Positions 1-7,479 of a stretch of 64,000 nucleotides of DNA are shown here, piece by piece. Every line of letters begins with the position of its first letter. Position 1 is the stretch's first letter. The position numbers and the translations under genes were made by a program. Source of the DNA: Candidatus Hinthialibacter antarcticus (GTDB taxonomy: Bacteria; Hinthialibacterota; Hinthialibacteria; Hinthialibacterales; Hinthialibacteraceae); the NCBI GenBank assembly GCA_030765645.1, contig JAVCCE010000040.1, forward strand, positions 1 to 64,000. Direction: 5' to 3'. Under the pieces are notes generated by a model that worked only from the letters and a program-made list of their open reading frames with translations, did not search any database and was not told the origin of the DNA.

Positions 1-120
1 AAAGCCAAAGTAATCAGTCATCGTTGCTATGGATTCAGGACGGCGAAAACCTACATCCTGGCTCTTTATCATGGACTCGGTAATCTTCCTGAACCCAAAC
101 TCGTGCACAAATTCTTGTGA
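1..120 (+). mobile_element. C-terminal remnant of a transposase (ISL3-like)
   Basis: The window opens inside an open frame that ends with TGA at 118-120. It encodes 39 residues including HRCYGFRTAKTYILALYHGL and ends LVHKFL. The pattern (K-V-I-S-H-R-x-Y-G-F-R-T) resembles the conserved C-terminal end of ISL3-family DDE transposases. The rest of the gene lies outside the window, so I cannot say whether the element is intact. The family assignment is from memory of the motif only. Confidence 0.6.
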
Positions 121-178
121 GGAGCCAAAAATATATTAGATCAAAATTTTGGAGCATAGCGAAAGTGATTTGAAGATT

Positions 179-285
179 ATGGATACGAAAACGATTCAAA
201 CGAAAAACTCACAGCCAGCGTCGTTTCATATCAATCGGCGCCGTTTTATTCAAACCGAAGCGGCAAGCATCGCCATGTCTTCACT
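179..285 (+). pseudogene. N-terminal stub of a Tat-exported protein, cut by IS21 remnant
   Basis: From ATG at 179 the frame reads a leader with INRRRFIQTEAASIAMSSL, which is a twin-arginine signal (RRRF) followed by the start of a hydrophobic stretch. The frame then runs into DNA belonging to the IS21-like remnant on the other strand near 281-290 and loses meaning. Tat leaders like this precede sulfatases, Gfo/Idh-type oxidoreductases and similar exported enzymes, but nothing left identifies the mature protein. It is read as a gene beheaded by insertion. Confidence 0.5.
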
Positions 286-560
286 TCATGCGAATGTAGT
301 CCCGCACAATCTCTTCATACGGTTCTACCGTACTGCGCATATGGCGGGGACGCGTGGGGGGAATCAGGGCTTGTCCCAATTCTTCCAATGAAGGTAATGG
401 TTTGGCGGCATCCAAAAAACCATGTTCAGACGCTAAACGACGGTATTTCTTGACCGTATTCTTAGACATTTGCAGGGTGCGGGATATCGTACGGGGTCCC
501 CTCTCCCTGTCGAAAACGGTAGATCAATTCCCGAATTTCATTCATATGCAGTTTCTCCAT
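281..560 (-). mobile_element. IS21-like IstA transposase remnant (frameshifted, truncated)
   Basis: Read on the minus strand from ATG at 558-560, the first frame gives MEKLHMNEIRELIYRFRQG. The reading then shifts frame near 490 (a run of G) to continue TISRTLQMSKNTVKKYRRL and on to YEEIVRDYIRMK, where it stops at about 281. This is the N-terminal helix-turn-helix of an IS21-family IstA transposase. Only about 90 of the usual roughly 500 residues remain and no IstB is present, so the element is dead. Confidence 0.7.
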
Positions 561-633
561 GACCCCCTCCACATCCTCTTGGATATGGAGACTTTGACCG
601 TCTGTGGGGTTTAAACCAGACGACCGGACAGGT

Positions 634-713
634 GGGTCACACTGGGTGAACATGTGTGGGTCACTCCGCCGGTCATTGACGGGTCACACTGGATGACTAC
701 GGGCGGGTCATAC
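634..713 (-). repeat. IS21-type terminus with four regularly spaced GGGTCA repeats
   Basis: GGGTCAC/GGGTCAT units start at 634, 658, 681 and 705, spaced 23-24 bp, just outside the start of the IstA remnant. IS21-family ends are known to carry multiple direct repeats where the transposase binds, which fits the position. No matching second end is visible in the window. Confidence 0.55.
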
Positions 714-750
714 TACTGCGGCAAATGACAACAAGTCGCATATAATAAGA

Positions 751-808
751 AACCCCGCCAACCAATCCTGGGGCTACTCAGGTCGCAGACCAGGTTCACG
801 GCGGGGTT
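751..808. repeat. Long inverted repeat (stem-loop) downstream of the integrase
   Basis: AACCCCGCC at 751-759 pairs perfectly with GGCGGGGTT at 800-808. The 40-nt interior contains smaller stems (CCTG/CAGG and GGTC-gca-GACC). It could be an IS end, a bidirectional terminator or part of an attachment region. It lies between the IS21 terminus and the integrase 3' end. No T-run follows either arm, which weakens the terminator reading. Confidence 0.4.
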
Positions 809-936
809 CCCCTAAATCAAGCGACATCGTGAACCCTGAGTCGATCACTGATAGCGCCGCTGATTCTTGGATATCATATCTTGTCGTTTTTTAAACATCA
901 ATTTATAAGTCGGCTGTGTTGTGATTAATTGTATTC

Positions 937-2121
937 TCAAGCCGACTTTTCTTGTTTGATCTTTTGCAGGCTGATGATTTTATCACCGGTCTGGTTTATT
1001 GCTTCGCGAATAGGATCATCTTTGAAGCGGGCGTAGACGGTTTCAGTCACTCGAATCGAACGATGGCCGATGGCTTTTGAGGCGATCTCGAGCGGTATCT
1101 TGTCATTCGCCATGTACGATACGAATGTTCTGCGAAGATCATGAATTCTCAAGTCATCAATTCCAGCGCGTTTTTTTATTCGCCTCCAAGGTATGTCCAT
1201 ATTAACACTTGGCTGGCCCACTTTAGTTGGACTGGGGAACACAAAGAGGTTATCTACCAAGCGAGGAATTTCATTCAATACTCTTATTGAATGATCAGAC
1301 AGAGGCTTTGTCTCTGAGTAGCCGCTTTTGGTATCCGCGAAATAAACTGAAGATTTTTTGAAATCAATTTGAGACCATTTCAGATTTTGGAGTTCGCCTT
1401 TTCTCATTCCTGTTAAGATCAATAAAGTGAAGAAAGATCGATAATAGATATTTGGGTCTTCACTGATTGCATTCAACAGTTTCAGAAATTCATCACCATC
1501 GCTAAGCCATCTTTCACGAGGCTTTTCTTTGTACTTTTCAACGTCACGGCATGGATTAATATGTGTCTCAGGCAGATAGTCTGCCCCCCTGCCGAATTCA
1601 AACAATTTGCTAAGTAATGCCAAGATTCGATTGGCCTCATACGGTGATTTTATGCCAATCTCACGATGTTTTTTCATAATATCAGAGCGCTTCAATGACA
1701 GCGCTGCCCTTTTACCGGTACGGGGTAAAACATGGCTGTTAATTCTTCGTCCGTCTTCTTTCCAAGACTTCTTTCGCGGTTTAGCGTATTCAGCCATGTA
1801 GTAAATACAAAGTTGCTCTATGGTCAATAAACGCTCTTTGTTTTTCTTCTTTTGTTCGATTGGATCAACACCGCCAGCTATATCACCAAATTTCTCTTTG
1901 GCGACGTTTCGGGCTTTGACCAGCGAGACTTTTGGAAACTGACCTATAGTCATAAATCTCTGCTTGCTTCCGCAGCGGTATTGAATTATCCACGACTTTG
2001 AATTTGTCGGATGAATGCGAAGTCCAAAGCCTTGGACTTGGTCATCCCAGATTATGTATGTGCCCTTTTTATCTTTGGGGGATTCCGTTCGTAGAAGTTC
2101 TTTCATTGTGAATTTGGGCAT
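937..2121 (-). CDS. Tyrosine recombinase / phage-type integrase
   Basis: This 394-residue protein has the layout of P4-like integrases. An N-terminal DUF4102-type arm-binding domain (KGTYIIWDDQVQGFGLRI, residues about 18-35) is followed by a SAM-like core-binding domain (about 95-190) and a catalytic domain. Catalytic residues visible are Arg in LILTGMRKGEL (about 240), His-Leu-Arg-Arg in RIHDLRRTF (about 328), His in GHRSIRVT (about 352) and Tyr in VYARF (about 362). The start follows a plausible purine-rich GGAG upstream (the + strand shows ctcctgg near 2131). No neighbouring tRNA or att repeat is visible, so the element it mobilises is not delimited; the adjacent IS debris suggests an old integration site. 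Confidence 0.9.
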   Translation of the reverse strand: MPKFTMKELLRTESPKDKKGTYIIWDDQVQGFGLRIHPTNSKSWIIQYRCGSKQRFMTIGQFPKVSLVKARNVAKEKFGDIAGGVDPIEQKKKNKERLLTIEQLCIYYMAEYAKPRKKSWKEDGRRINSHVLPRTGKRAALSLKRSDIMKKHREIGIKSPYEANRILALLSKLFEFGRGADYLPETHINPCRDVEKYKEKPRERWLSDGDEFLKLLNAISEDPNIYYRSFFTLLILTGMRKGELQNLKWSQIDFKKSSVYFADTKSGYSETKPLSDHSIRVLNEIPRLVDNLFVFPSPTKVGQPSVNMDIPWRRIKKRAGIDDLRIHDLRRTFVSYMANDKIPLEIASKAIGHRSIRVTETVYARFKDDPIREAINQTGDKIISLQKIKQEKSA

Positions 2122-2397
2122 CTTATTAAACTCCTGGGAATCATAATCAGTTTGTTGTTACTCACGAAATAACGAGGCTAGACAGTATGAATTCTATTTG
2201 CAGAAAATATCTGATTACAACAACTCTTTTTTAGTAATAGCATTAAATTATGCTCTTTATACATTCGGCTACTTGTCTTTGACTTGCTTCCTAATCGGTG
2301 TTGGTTTTGCCTTTTGGGCAGTTTCTATTTTATCTACCGCCCAACTCGGTGCATAACCAACGGCGCGGGCATATCGTCTTCGATCACATAAAATATA
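2122..2397. other. Intergenic region between integrase and norB
   Basis: About 275 bp with no supportable gene. A minus-strand frame ending at 2269 encodes a short tail (ARAVGYAPSWAVDKIETAQK) that could be the end of a decayed gene, but it has no start and no recognisable domain. The 3' end of the norB transcript is marked by the terminator at 2398-2432. Confidence 0.4.
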
Positions 2398-2432
2398 AAA
2401 TTGGTGAGCAACTTTTCGCTGCTCACCAATTT
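2398..2432 (-). terminator. Rho-independent-type hairpin after norB
   Basis: AAATTGGTGAGCA (2398-2410) and TGCTCACCAATTT (2420-2432) form a perfect 13-bp stem with a 9-nt loop. It lies 30 bp beyond the norB stop codon on the minus strand, and a T-rich tract follows on that strand (complement of aaaatataaaa). Confidence 0.75.
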
Positions 2433-2461
2433 CAAATGAATCAATGATGCCTTGGAATTTT

Positions 2462-4729
2462 TTATTTGAACTCTATTTTGGCGGTTTTGTCGATTGACCA
2501 ACCTGCTTTCAAACCGAAAACAAACCATGCGAGAGCAAAAATTCCGATAGCGAATATTGTGTCGCCAATGACGCGCAACCAGCGCAACGTATCCATGAGA
2601 GGCGTACCCATGAATTCCGCCGAACGCGCATACCACATTCCATATTCTATGCTCGCTTGGGTTTGCATTAAGCCGCGAGGTAAATCAGACAACAGGACCA
2701 TCAAGGCAAGGCCGATATTAATAGACCAGAACCCAAAAGCCAGCCATTTGGTTTTCCATTGCTGTCTTGAGGCCATCCCTCTTAAACAGAATAGCATGAG
2801 GCCAATTCCCAGAATTCCATACACGCCAAACAGGGCGGTATGTCCATGCACCGCTGTTGTGTTTAATCCCTGCATATAATACAGAGCGATAGGCGGATTG
2901 ATGAGAAATCCGAATAAACCGGCGCCAACCAAATTCCAGAATGCAACCGCAATAAAACAATAAATTGGCCACTTGTAATCTTTGATCCATTCTTTGGCGC
3001 GGCTGAGTTCCAGATTTTCATACGCTTCAAATCCAATTAACACCAATGGGACAACTTCGAGAGCGCTGAAAGTCGCGCCCAGAGCCAGGATTGCAGTTGG
3101 CGTTCCTGTAAAATACAGGTGATGGAATGTCCCGATGATTCCGCCGGATAGAAATATGATGCAGGAAAATAAAACGGCGGCAGTTGCTGTTGTAACGCGA
3201 AGCAACCCCATGCGCGTGAATAAAAACGCAATCACGACGGTCGCAAACACTTCAAAGAACCCTTCCACCCAAAGGTGGATGACCCACCAGCGCCAGTATT
3301 CCGCAATCGCGAGATGAGTTTGGCGCCCCCACATAAAGCCCGCGCAGTAAAATAATGCGATTGCCAGGCTGGAGATGAAGAAAAGCACCAGCAGGTGGCG
3401 GTTGGCGCCGGGTTGTCTGAGCGCCGGCCAAAGTGCACGACCCATTAATCCAAGCCAGACGAACAAGCCGACGCAGAGAAATATCTGCCAGAAACGGCCT
3501 AAATCAACATATTCATATCCTTGATGCCCAAACCAGAAGTTGGCGACCAAGCCCATTTCCTGTCTCGTTCCATACCATGTTCCAAATAGCGTTCCGCCAA
3601 CAATAATCACCAGGCAGATAAAAAGAAAATTCACTCCCGCCCGTTGGAATTTTGGTTCATGGCCTGATACGGCGGGTGCGACAAATAAACCCGTCGCCAG
3701 CCAGGCGGTTGCGATCCAGAATATCGCCAGTTGCGTGTGCCAGGTTCGTGTTACTGCGTAAGGCAGATACTCCGCTAGTGGAAATCCATAAAAGCCGGAG
3801 CCTTCTACGCCATAATGGGCGGTGACAATGCCCATGATTATCTGCAAAACGACCAATGCCATCACGACCCAGAAATATTTTAACGTCGCCATCATTGATG
3901 GGGTTGGGTTCAATCCCAAAAGCGGGTCCTGGTCAGGTAGAGGATCATCATCTTCGGGTTGGTGTTTTAAGGTGGCGTTATACCAGACCAGGGCGCCGAT
4001 GCCTGCTAACAAAACGACGACGCTGATGATGGACCAGAACAAAATTGCTGTGGTGGGTTGATTGTCAATAAGTGGTTCCGGCGGCCAATTATTCGTATAG
4101 GTAATCTCGCTGCCGGGGCGATTGGTTGCGCAGGCCCAAGCGGTCCAAAAGAAGAACGCATTCATCATTGCCTGACGCTCAGGGTCTTTGATCACTTTGG
4201 CTTGCAGGGCGTAGGCTTCCCGCAATTCACTCAACGATGGATCGCCGCCGAACAGTTTTGCATAGTGGTCTGAGACGGCCGCTATGGCTTGAGCCCGCAA
4301 TGGAGAAACGACCAATTGGTTGGTATCTTGATTAAAGGTATTCGCGCGTAATTCATTTTTTAACCGGGCTTGCAAACCGGCCATTTGGACAGAGTCGAGG
4401 TCTTTATAAGACGCGCTTCCTAATTCATTGTTGCTCCAAAAATCCAAAATCCATTCCGATTCACGGTGCAGCCAATCCGCCGACCAGTCAGGCGCTTGAT
4501 ATGATCCGTGGCCCCATATACTTCCCATTTGATGGCCGCCGGTCGACTGCCATATATTCTGTCCATCCCGAATGTCTTGCCCAGTGAATAGAACGGTTCC
4601 TTCCGTTGTAATCACTTGGTCAGGGATTGGCGGGGCTTGACGATAGATTTCGTATCCGTAATAGCCTAAGACTGCGAATGAGGCGATGTTGACAATGGCA
4701 AGAGCAAACCACAGTTTCTTGTAATTCAT
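2462..4729 (-). CDS. norB: Quinol-dependent nitric oxide reductase (qNOR)
   Basis: A 755-residue single-subunit NO reductase reducing 2 NO to N2O with quinol electrons at the cytoplasmic membrane. The N-terminus has one TM helix and a large periplasmic domain (about 40-215), the cytochrome c-like extension of qNOR without a CXXCH heme motif. About 12 further TM helices follow. Visible ligands are the heme His in TWHTQLAIFW, HLWVEGFFEVF (His plus the Glu residues near FeB), the His pair in GTFHHLYFTG, and HGHTALFGVYG binding both hemes b. ATG at 4729 is chosen because TGGAGG lies 7 nt upstream; the longer TTG start would swallow that RBS. It lies 33 bp after the hemerythrin gene, so it is cotranscribed with it and probably detoxifies NO, since no nirS or nirK is present here. 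Confidence 0.95.
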   Translation of the reverse strand: MNYKKLWFALAIVNIASFAVLGYYGYEIYRQAPPIPDQVITTEGTVLFTGQDIRDGQNIWQSTGGHQMGSIWGHGSYQAPDWSADWLHRESEWILDFWSNNELGSASYKDLDSVQMAGLQARLKNELRANTFNQDTNQLVVSPLRAQAIAAVSDHYAKLFGGDPSLSELREAYALQAKVIKDPERQAMMNAFFFWTAWACATNRPGSEITYTNNWPPEPLIDNQPTTAILFWSIISVVVLLAGIGALVWYNATLKHQPEDDDPLPDQDPLLGLNPTPSMMATLKYFWVVMALVVLQIIMGIVTAHYGVEGSGFYGFPLAEYLPYAVTRTWHTQLAIFWIATAWLATGLFVAPAVSGHEPKFQRAGVNFLFICLVIIVGGTLFGTWYGTRQEMGLVANFWFGHQGYEYVDLGRFWQIFLCVGLFVWLGLMGRALWPALRQPGANRHLLVLFFISSLAIALFYCAGFMWGRQTHLAIAEYWRWWVIHLWVEGFFEVFATVVIAFLFTRMGLLRVTTATAAVLFSCIIFLSGGIIGTFHHLYFTGTPTAILALGATFSALEVVPLVLIGFEAYENLELSRAKEWIKDYKWPIYCFIAVAFWNLVGAGLFGFLINPPIALYYMQGLNTTAVHGHTALFGVYGILGIGLMLFCLRGMASRQQWKTKWLAFGFWSINIGLALMVLLSDLPRGLMQTQASIEYGMWYARSAEFMGTPLMDTLRWLRVIGDTIFAIGIFALAWFVFGLKAGWSIDKTAKIEFK

Positions 4730-4762
4730 TATTTCCTCCAATTAAATTAAATATGTACTGAA

Positions 4763-5371
4763 TTAGTTGTGGTTGCATCCACACCCGCACGAACTGTCTT
4801 GCGCCTCTTTTACGATAGAGACGTTGTAATGAGTGGCAAGAGTGTTTGCCAGCGCGATATACGATTCATGCACACCTTCGCCTATTTCTTTTTCTTCAAC
4901 ATGGGTAAATGAATTCATCATGTCTGCGCACGCTTTTTCATCGAGCGCTTCATCCGCCATTGGAAACAGACAATGGTCTTCTTTCTGAATGTGTTCTCTC
5001 AGAAGATGTATATAACCTTCCGCATTTCTGACAAAATTGTCCAATGCGTCCTCGTTTCCCTTTGCCGCTTCAGGAGTCGATTCAAACATATTTTTAACAA
5101 AATTGCGGCCTTGATCATGCTCATAAAACATGACTCCAGTCGGCCCTCCATCACGGGCAAATCCACGCGCTTCCAAAGCAGGAAACAAGTGTCCTTCTTC
5201 TTTTCCATGATGGCACTTGTCGGCAAAATTTCTGAAAAAATCAATTGCTTGAAAGGCGCGCTCTTCATCCAGAATTTTTTCGCTGGCGGCTTGTTGGGCC
5301 ATGGCCTCCAGGCAGTTTAAGACCTGTTCGATGATGCGGTGTTCTTGCATTAATAATTCGGTGGCTTTCAT
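4763..5371 (-). CDS. Hemerythrin-like (HHE) protein, probable NO/iron-stress repair factor
   Basis: A 202-residue soluble protein with two hemerythrin HHE-type helix pairs: EHRIIEQ near residue 9, CHHGKEEGHLFPALE near 55-70, then YEHDQG, LLREHIQKEDHCLFPMAD near 125-145. The His/Glu spacing fits a non-heme di-iron site. The tail ends in CGCGCNHN, an extra Cys-rich metal-binding patch. ATG at 5371 is preceded by AAGGAGAG, so the longer upstream frame is not used. In other bacteria such proteins (YtfE/DnrN-like, though those carry an extra N-terminal domain) are induced by NO and act with NorB. Here it is the first gene of the norB operon under a palindromic operator. Confidence 0.85.
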   Translation of the reverse strand: MKATELLMQEHRIIEQVLNCLEAMAQQAASEKILDEERAFQAIDFFRNFADKCHHGKEEGHLFPALEARGFARDGGPTGVMFYEHDQGRNFVKNMFESTPEAAKGNEDALDNFVRNAEGYIHLLREHIQKEDHCLFPMADEALDEKACADMMNSFTHVEEKEIGEGVHESYIALANTLATHYNVSIVKEAQDSSCGCGCNHN

Positions 5372-5388
5372 AATTGCTCTCCTTAAAT

Positions 5389-5412
5389 CGTATAACAGCA
5401 TGTTGTTATACG
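5389..5412. promoter_or_regulatory. Palindromic operator candidate before hemerythrin-norB
   Basis: CGTATAACA-N6-TGTTATACG is a perfect 9-bp inverted repeat located 17 bp upstream of the hemerythrin start codon, where a -10 or transcription start would lie. The upstream neighbour is an Rrf2 regulator. The related, less perfect palindrome in front of that regulator (5867-5886) supports a common operator. The regulator-site link is inferred. Confidence 0.65.
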
Positions 5413-5429
5413 TAATTGGCCTAATTTTT

Positions 5430-5849
5430 TCACAACGTGTTGATGACATTGTGGTCTTGTATTAAATCTGCGATGGACGTGTTTGTAACAAATTTCATAT
5501 ACTGATTTCGCACTTTATCCCATTTTGCATGGAGCGCGCATGGGTTTTCGTCTGAGCATTGATGGCGTCCCAAAAAGCACCCATTCCAACGGTCGATGTG
5601 GTCGATAGGGTTAATAATATCCAGCAGCGAAATTTTCTTGGGGTCTTTCGCCAATCGAAACCCGCCTCCCATACCTTTTTGTGAAATGACATAGCCTTCA
5701 CGCGAAAACATTTGAAGCAATTTGCCCAGGTAATTTCGCGGCGCTCCAATACTGTCCGCAATCGCGCCTGCCCCTGCGTAGGCGCCTTCGGGAAGTTCCG
5801 CCAGCGTTACCATCGCTTTAATCGCATGAATGCCGGTTTTTGAGATCAT
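5430..5849 (-). CDS. Rrf2-family regulator, NsrR-like (probable NO sensor)
   Basis: A 139-residue Rrf2 transcription factor. The winged helix occupies residues 1-80, with IGAPRNYLGKLLQMFSREG as recognition helix and GMGGGFRLAKDP as wing. Three cysteines in CFLGRHQCSDENPC (about 94-107) are positioned as the Fe-S ligands of NsrR/IscR. ATG at 5849 is preferred because AGGTGG precedes it. NsrR-type proteins lose their cluster with NO and release DNA. The location upstream of the hemerythrin and qNOR genes and the shared palindromes argue that it represses this operon and itself. IscR-like iron-sulfur control remains possible. Confidence 0.85.
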   Translation of the reverse strand: MISKTGIHAIKAMVTLAELPEGAYAGAGAIADSIGAPRNYLGKLLQMFSREGYVISQKGMGGGFRLAKDPKKISLLDIINPIDHIDRWNGCFLGRHQCSDENPCALHAKWDKVRNQYMKFVTNTSIADLIQDHNVINTL

Positions 5850-5866
5850 TGACCACCTGTTAAAAT

Positions 5867-5886
5867 GTAATAACATGTCATTATAC
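5867..5886. promoter_or_regulatory. Imperfect palindrome upstream of the Rrf2 gene
   Basis: TAATAACATGTCATTA (5868-5883), centred on ACATGT and extended by GT/AC on the flanks, lies 18 bp upstream of the regulator's ATG. It shares ATAACA..CATG..TTATACG with the operator at 5389-5412, so autoregulation is likely. The 130 bp from here to moaC contains no convincing gene. Confidence 0.5.
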
Positions 5887-6018
5887 GATTACAAGAAAAA
5901 GCGTCAAGTGAAAAGTGTGAAAATTACAATTTTTGGAGGCTTCGCTGGAAACGTAGTAAAAAAATTGAATAAGGATAAAACTAGAAATCTAAAATTGAAG
6001 AAAGCGATTGGTTAAATC

Positions 6019-6516
6019 ATGCAAACACCATTTACGCATATTTCACCGGAAGGCGAAGCCAGGATGGTCAATGTCGGGGCCAAGGCCGCTGCGAAGCGGA
6101 GCGCTGTCGCTGAAGCCTGGGTAACGGTCGGGCCTGCCGTGTCAGAAATATTACACAAACAAGTCGGCCTTACCAAAGGGAATGTGATCGAAACCGCGCG
6201 GCTGGCTGGTATCATGGGAGCGAAGCGCACTGCCGATTTAATTCCGTTATGCCATCCTCTCGCCATTGAAGTGGTGGACGTTAAAGCGGAACTCATCAAA
6301 GACCGTATCCGCATCCGGTGCCGGGTTGAGTGTGAAGCGAAAACGGGCGTGGAGATGGAAGCCATGACAGCAGCGTCCATCGCGGCGCTGACTGTTTATG
6401 ATATGGTAAAGTCCGCCGAAAAAGGCGTTGAAATCGGGCCGATCCGGTTGCTTGAAAAACATGGCGGCAAATCAGGAGACTGGTTTAGAGAGGCGGATAA
6501 AAATGGGGACGATTGA
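6019..6516 (+). CDS. moaC: Cyclic pyranopterin monophosphate synthase MoaC
   Basis: A 165-residue enzyme that, after MoaA, rearranges the 3',8-cyclo-GTP intermediate to cyclic pyranopterin monophosphate in molybdenum cofactor synthesis. Family hallmarks are MVNVGAKAAAKRSAVAEAWV near the N-terminus, KGNVIETARLAGIMGAKRT, LIPLCHPL (about 75), CRVECEAKTGVEMEAM and the active-site lysine region KSAEKGVEIGPIRLLEKHGGKSG near the end. Length is normal for the family. Its end overlaps the next gene by 14 bp. It heads a two-gene plus-strand unit converging on moeA. Confidence 0.95.
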   Translation: MQTPFTHISPEGEARMVNVGAKAAAKRSAVAEAWVTVGPAVSEILHKQVGLTKGNVIETARLAGIMGAKRTADLIPLCHPLAIEVVDVKAELIKDRIRIRCRVECEAKTGVEMEAMTAASIAALTVYDMVKSAEKGVEIGPIRLLEKHGGKSGDWFREADKNGDD

Positions 6517-7441
6517 ATGTCTCTGCATCAGTGAAGCGAAGGGGACGACAAAAACCGCACGCGACCATGTCGAGCTAAAAGCGGCGCATGGAATTGTAGG
6601 GGACGCCCATGCCGGGCCTTGGCACCGCCAAGTGAGCATTCTGGCCAACGAAGATATCGAAACAATCCGAAAAAAAGGGCTTCCTGATCTGGCTCCCGGC
6701 GCCTTCGCTGAAAATATTATTGTCAATGGAGTTGATCTCTCAACGCTGGGGTTAGGTTCGAGGTTGCAACTGGGCGGGCAAGTTGCGCTGTCGATTACGC
6801 AAATTGGAAAAGTATGCCATTCGCGATGCCAGATTTTCCACAAAACTGGCGATTGCATCATGCCGCGGCTTGGCCTGTTTGCCCGGGTTGAACAGGGCGG
6901 CAGTCTTGAGCGAGGCGCACAAGTGACGGTTCAAAAACACATTGACCGCTCTTGTTTTCAATGCGTCGTTTTGACGATCAGCGACCGTTGTTCGACTGGC
7001 GAAACGGTTGATACGGCGGGGCCAGCCGTTGAGAAAATACTTTTGGATAATCTGACGGCCAATATTTATCGTCGAACCATTCTTCCTGATGAGCAGGACC
7101 AAATTGAAAACTCATTGAAGCATTATGCGGACGGACACTCAATCGATTTAGTCTTCACCGTCGGCGGGACGGGGTTCAGTCCGCGTGATGTGACCCCGGA
7201 AGCGACAAGAAACGTAGTCGAACGGCTAACGCCGGGTTTAAATGAAGCGATGAGGGCCGCCTCGTTGCAGATTACGCCGCGCGCAATGCTTTCCCGGGCG
7301 GTTTCTGGCATCAGGCGCTCGACGCTGATTGTCAACCTCCCGGGGTCAAAGCGGGCCGCCGAAGAAAACCTGAGAACGATTCTTCCCGCTTTGTCGCATG
7401 GACTCTTGAAACTACGAGGCGACCCAAGCGATTGCGGTTAA
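6503..7441 (+). CDS. MOSC domain-MogA/MoaB fusion protein
   Basis: A 312-residue two-domain protein. Residues about 1-150 form a MOSC domain (HGIVGDAHAGPWHRQVSIL, FAENIIVNGVDL, Cys-containing GKVCHSRCQIF), a sulfur-carrier fold related to the Moco sulfurase C-terminus. Residues about 155-305 form a MogA/MoaB domain (VLTISDRCSTGETVDTAGP, VFTVGGTGFSPRDVTPEAT), which adenylylates molybdopterin before metal insertion. ATG at 6503 follows GAGGCGG; the longer frame would overlap moaC further. The overlap implies translational coupling with moaC. Fusions of these two domains are known in several anaerobes. Confidence 0.9.
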   Translation: MGTIECLCISEAKGTTKTARDHVELKAAHGIVGDAHAGPWHRQVSILANEDIETIRKKGLPDLAPGAFAENIIVNGVDLSTLGLGSRLQLGGQVALSITQIGKVCHSRCQIFHKTGDCIMPRLGLFARVEQGGSLERGAQVTVQKHIDRSCFQCVVLTISDRCSTGETVDTAGPAVEKILLDNLTANIYRRTILPDEQDQIENSLKHYADGHSIDLVFTVGGTGFSPRDVTPEATRNVVERLTPGLNEAMRAASLQITPRAMLSRAVSGIRRSTLIVNLPGSKRAAEENLRTILPALSHGLLKLRGDPSDCG

Positions 7442-7479
7442 CGCAGCGCGATTGAAAGCGTATCCGGGAGCATTCTTCG

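Noticed and set aside
751-808. tRNA gene as integration target
   Set aside because: The fold is cloverleaf-like but the stems have wrong lengths and no anticodon arm or CCA-type acceptor is present.
2269-2390. Minus-strand tail ARAVGYAPSWAVDKIETAQK as a gene
   Set aside because: No start, no RBS and no domain; the DNA also contains the norB terminator. At most a relic.
5830-6015. Plus-strand 61-residue ORF between the Rrf2 gene and moaC
   Set aside because: Lys-rich composition of AT-rich intergenic DNA, overlaps the Rrf2 start and operator, no RBS.
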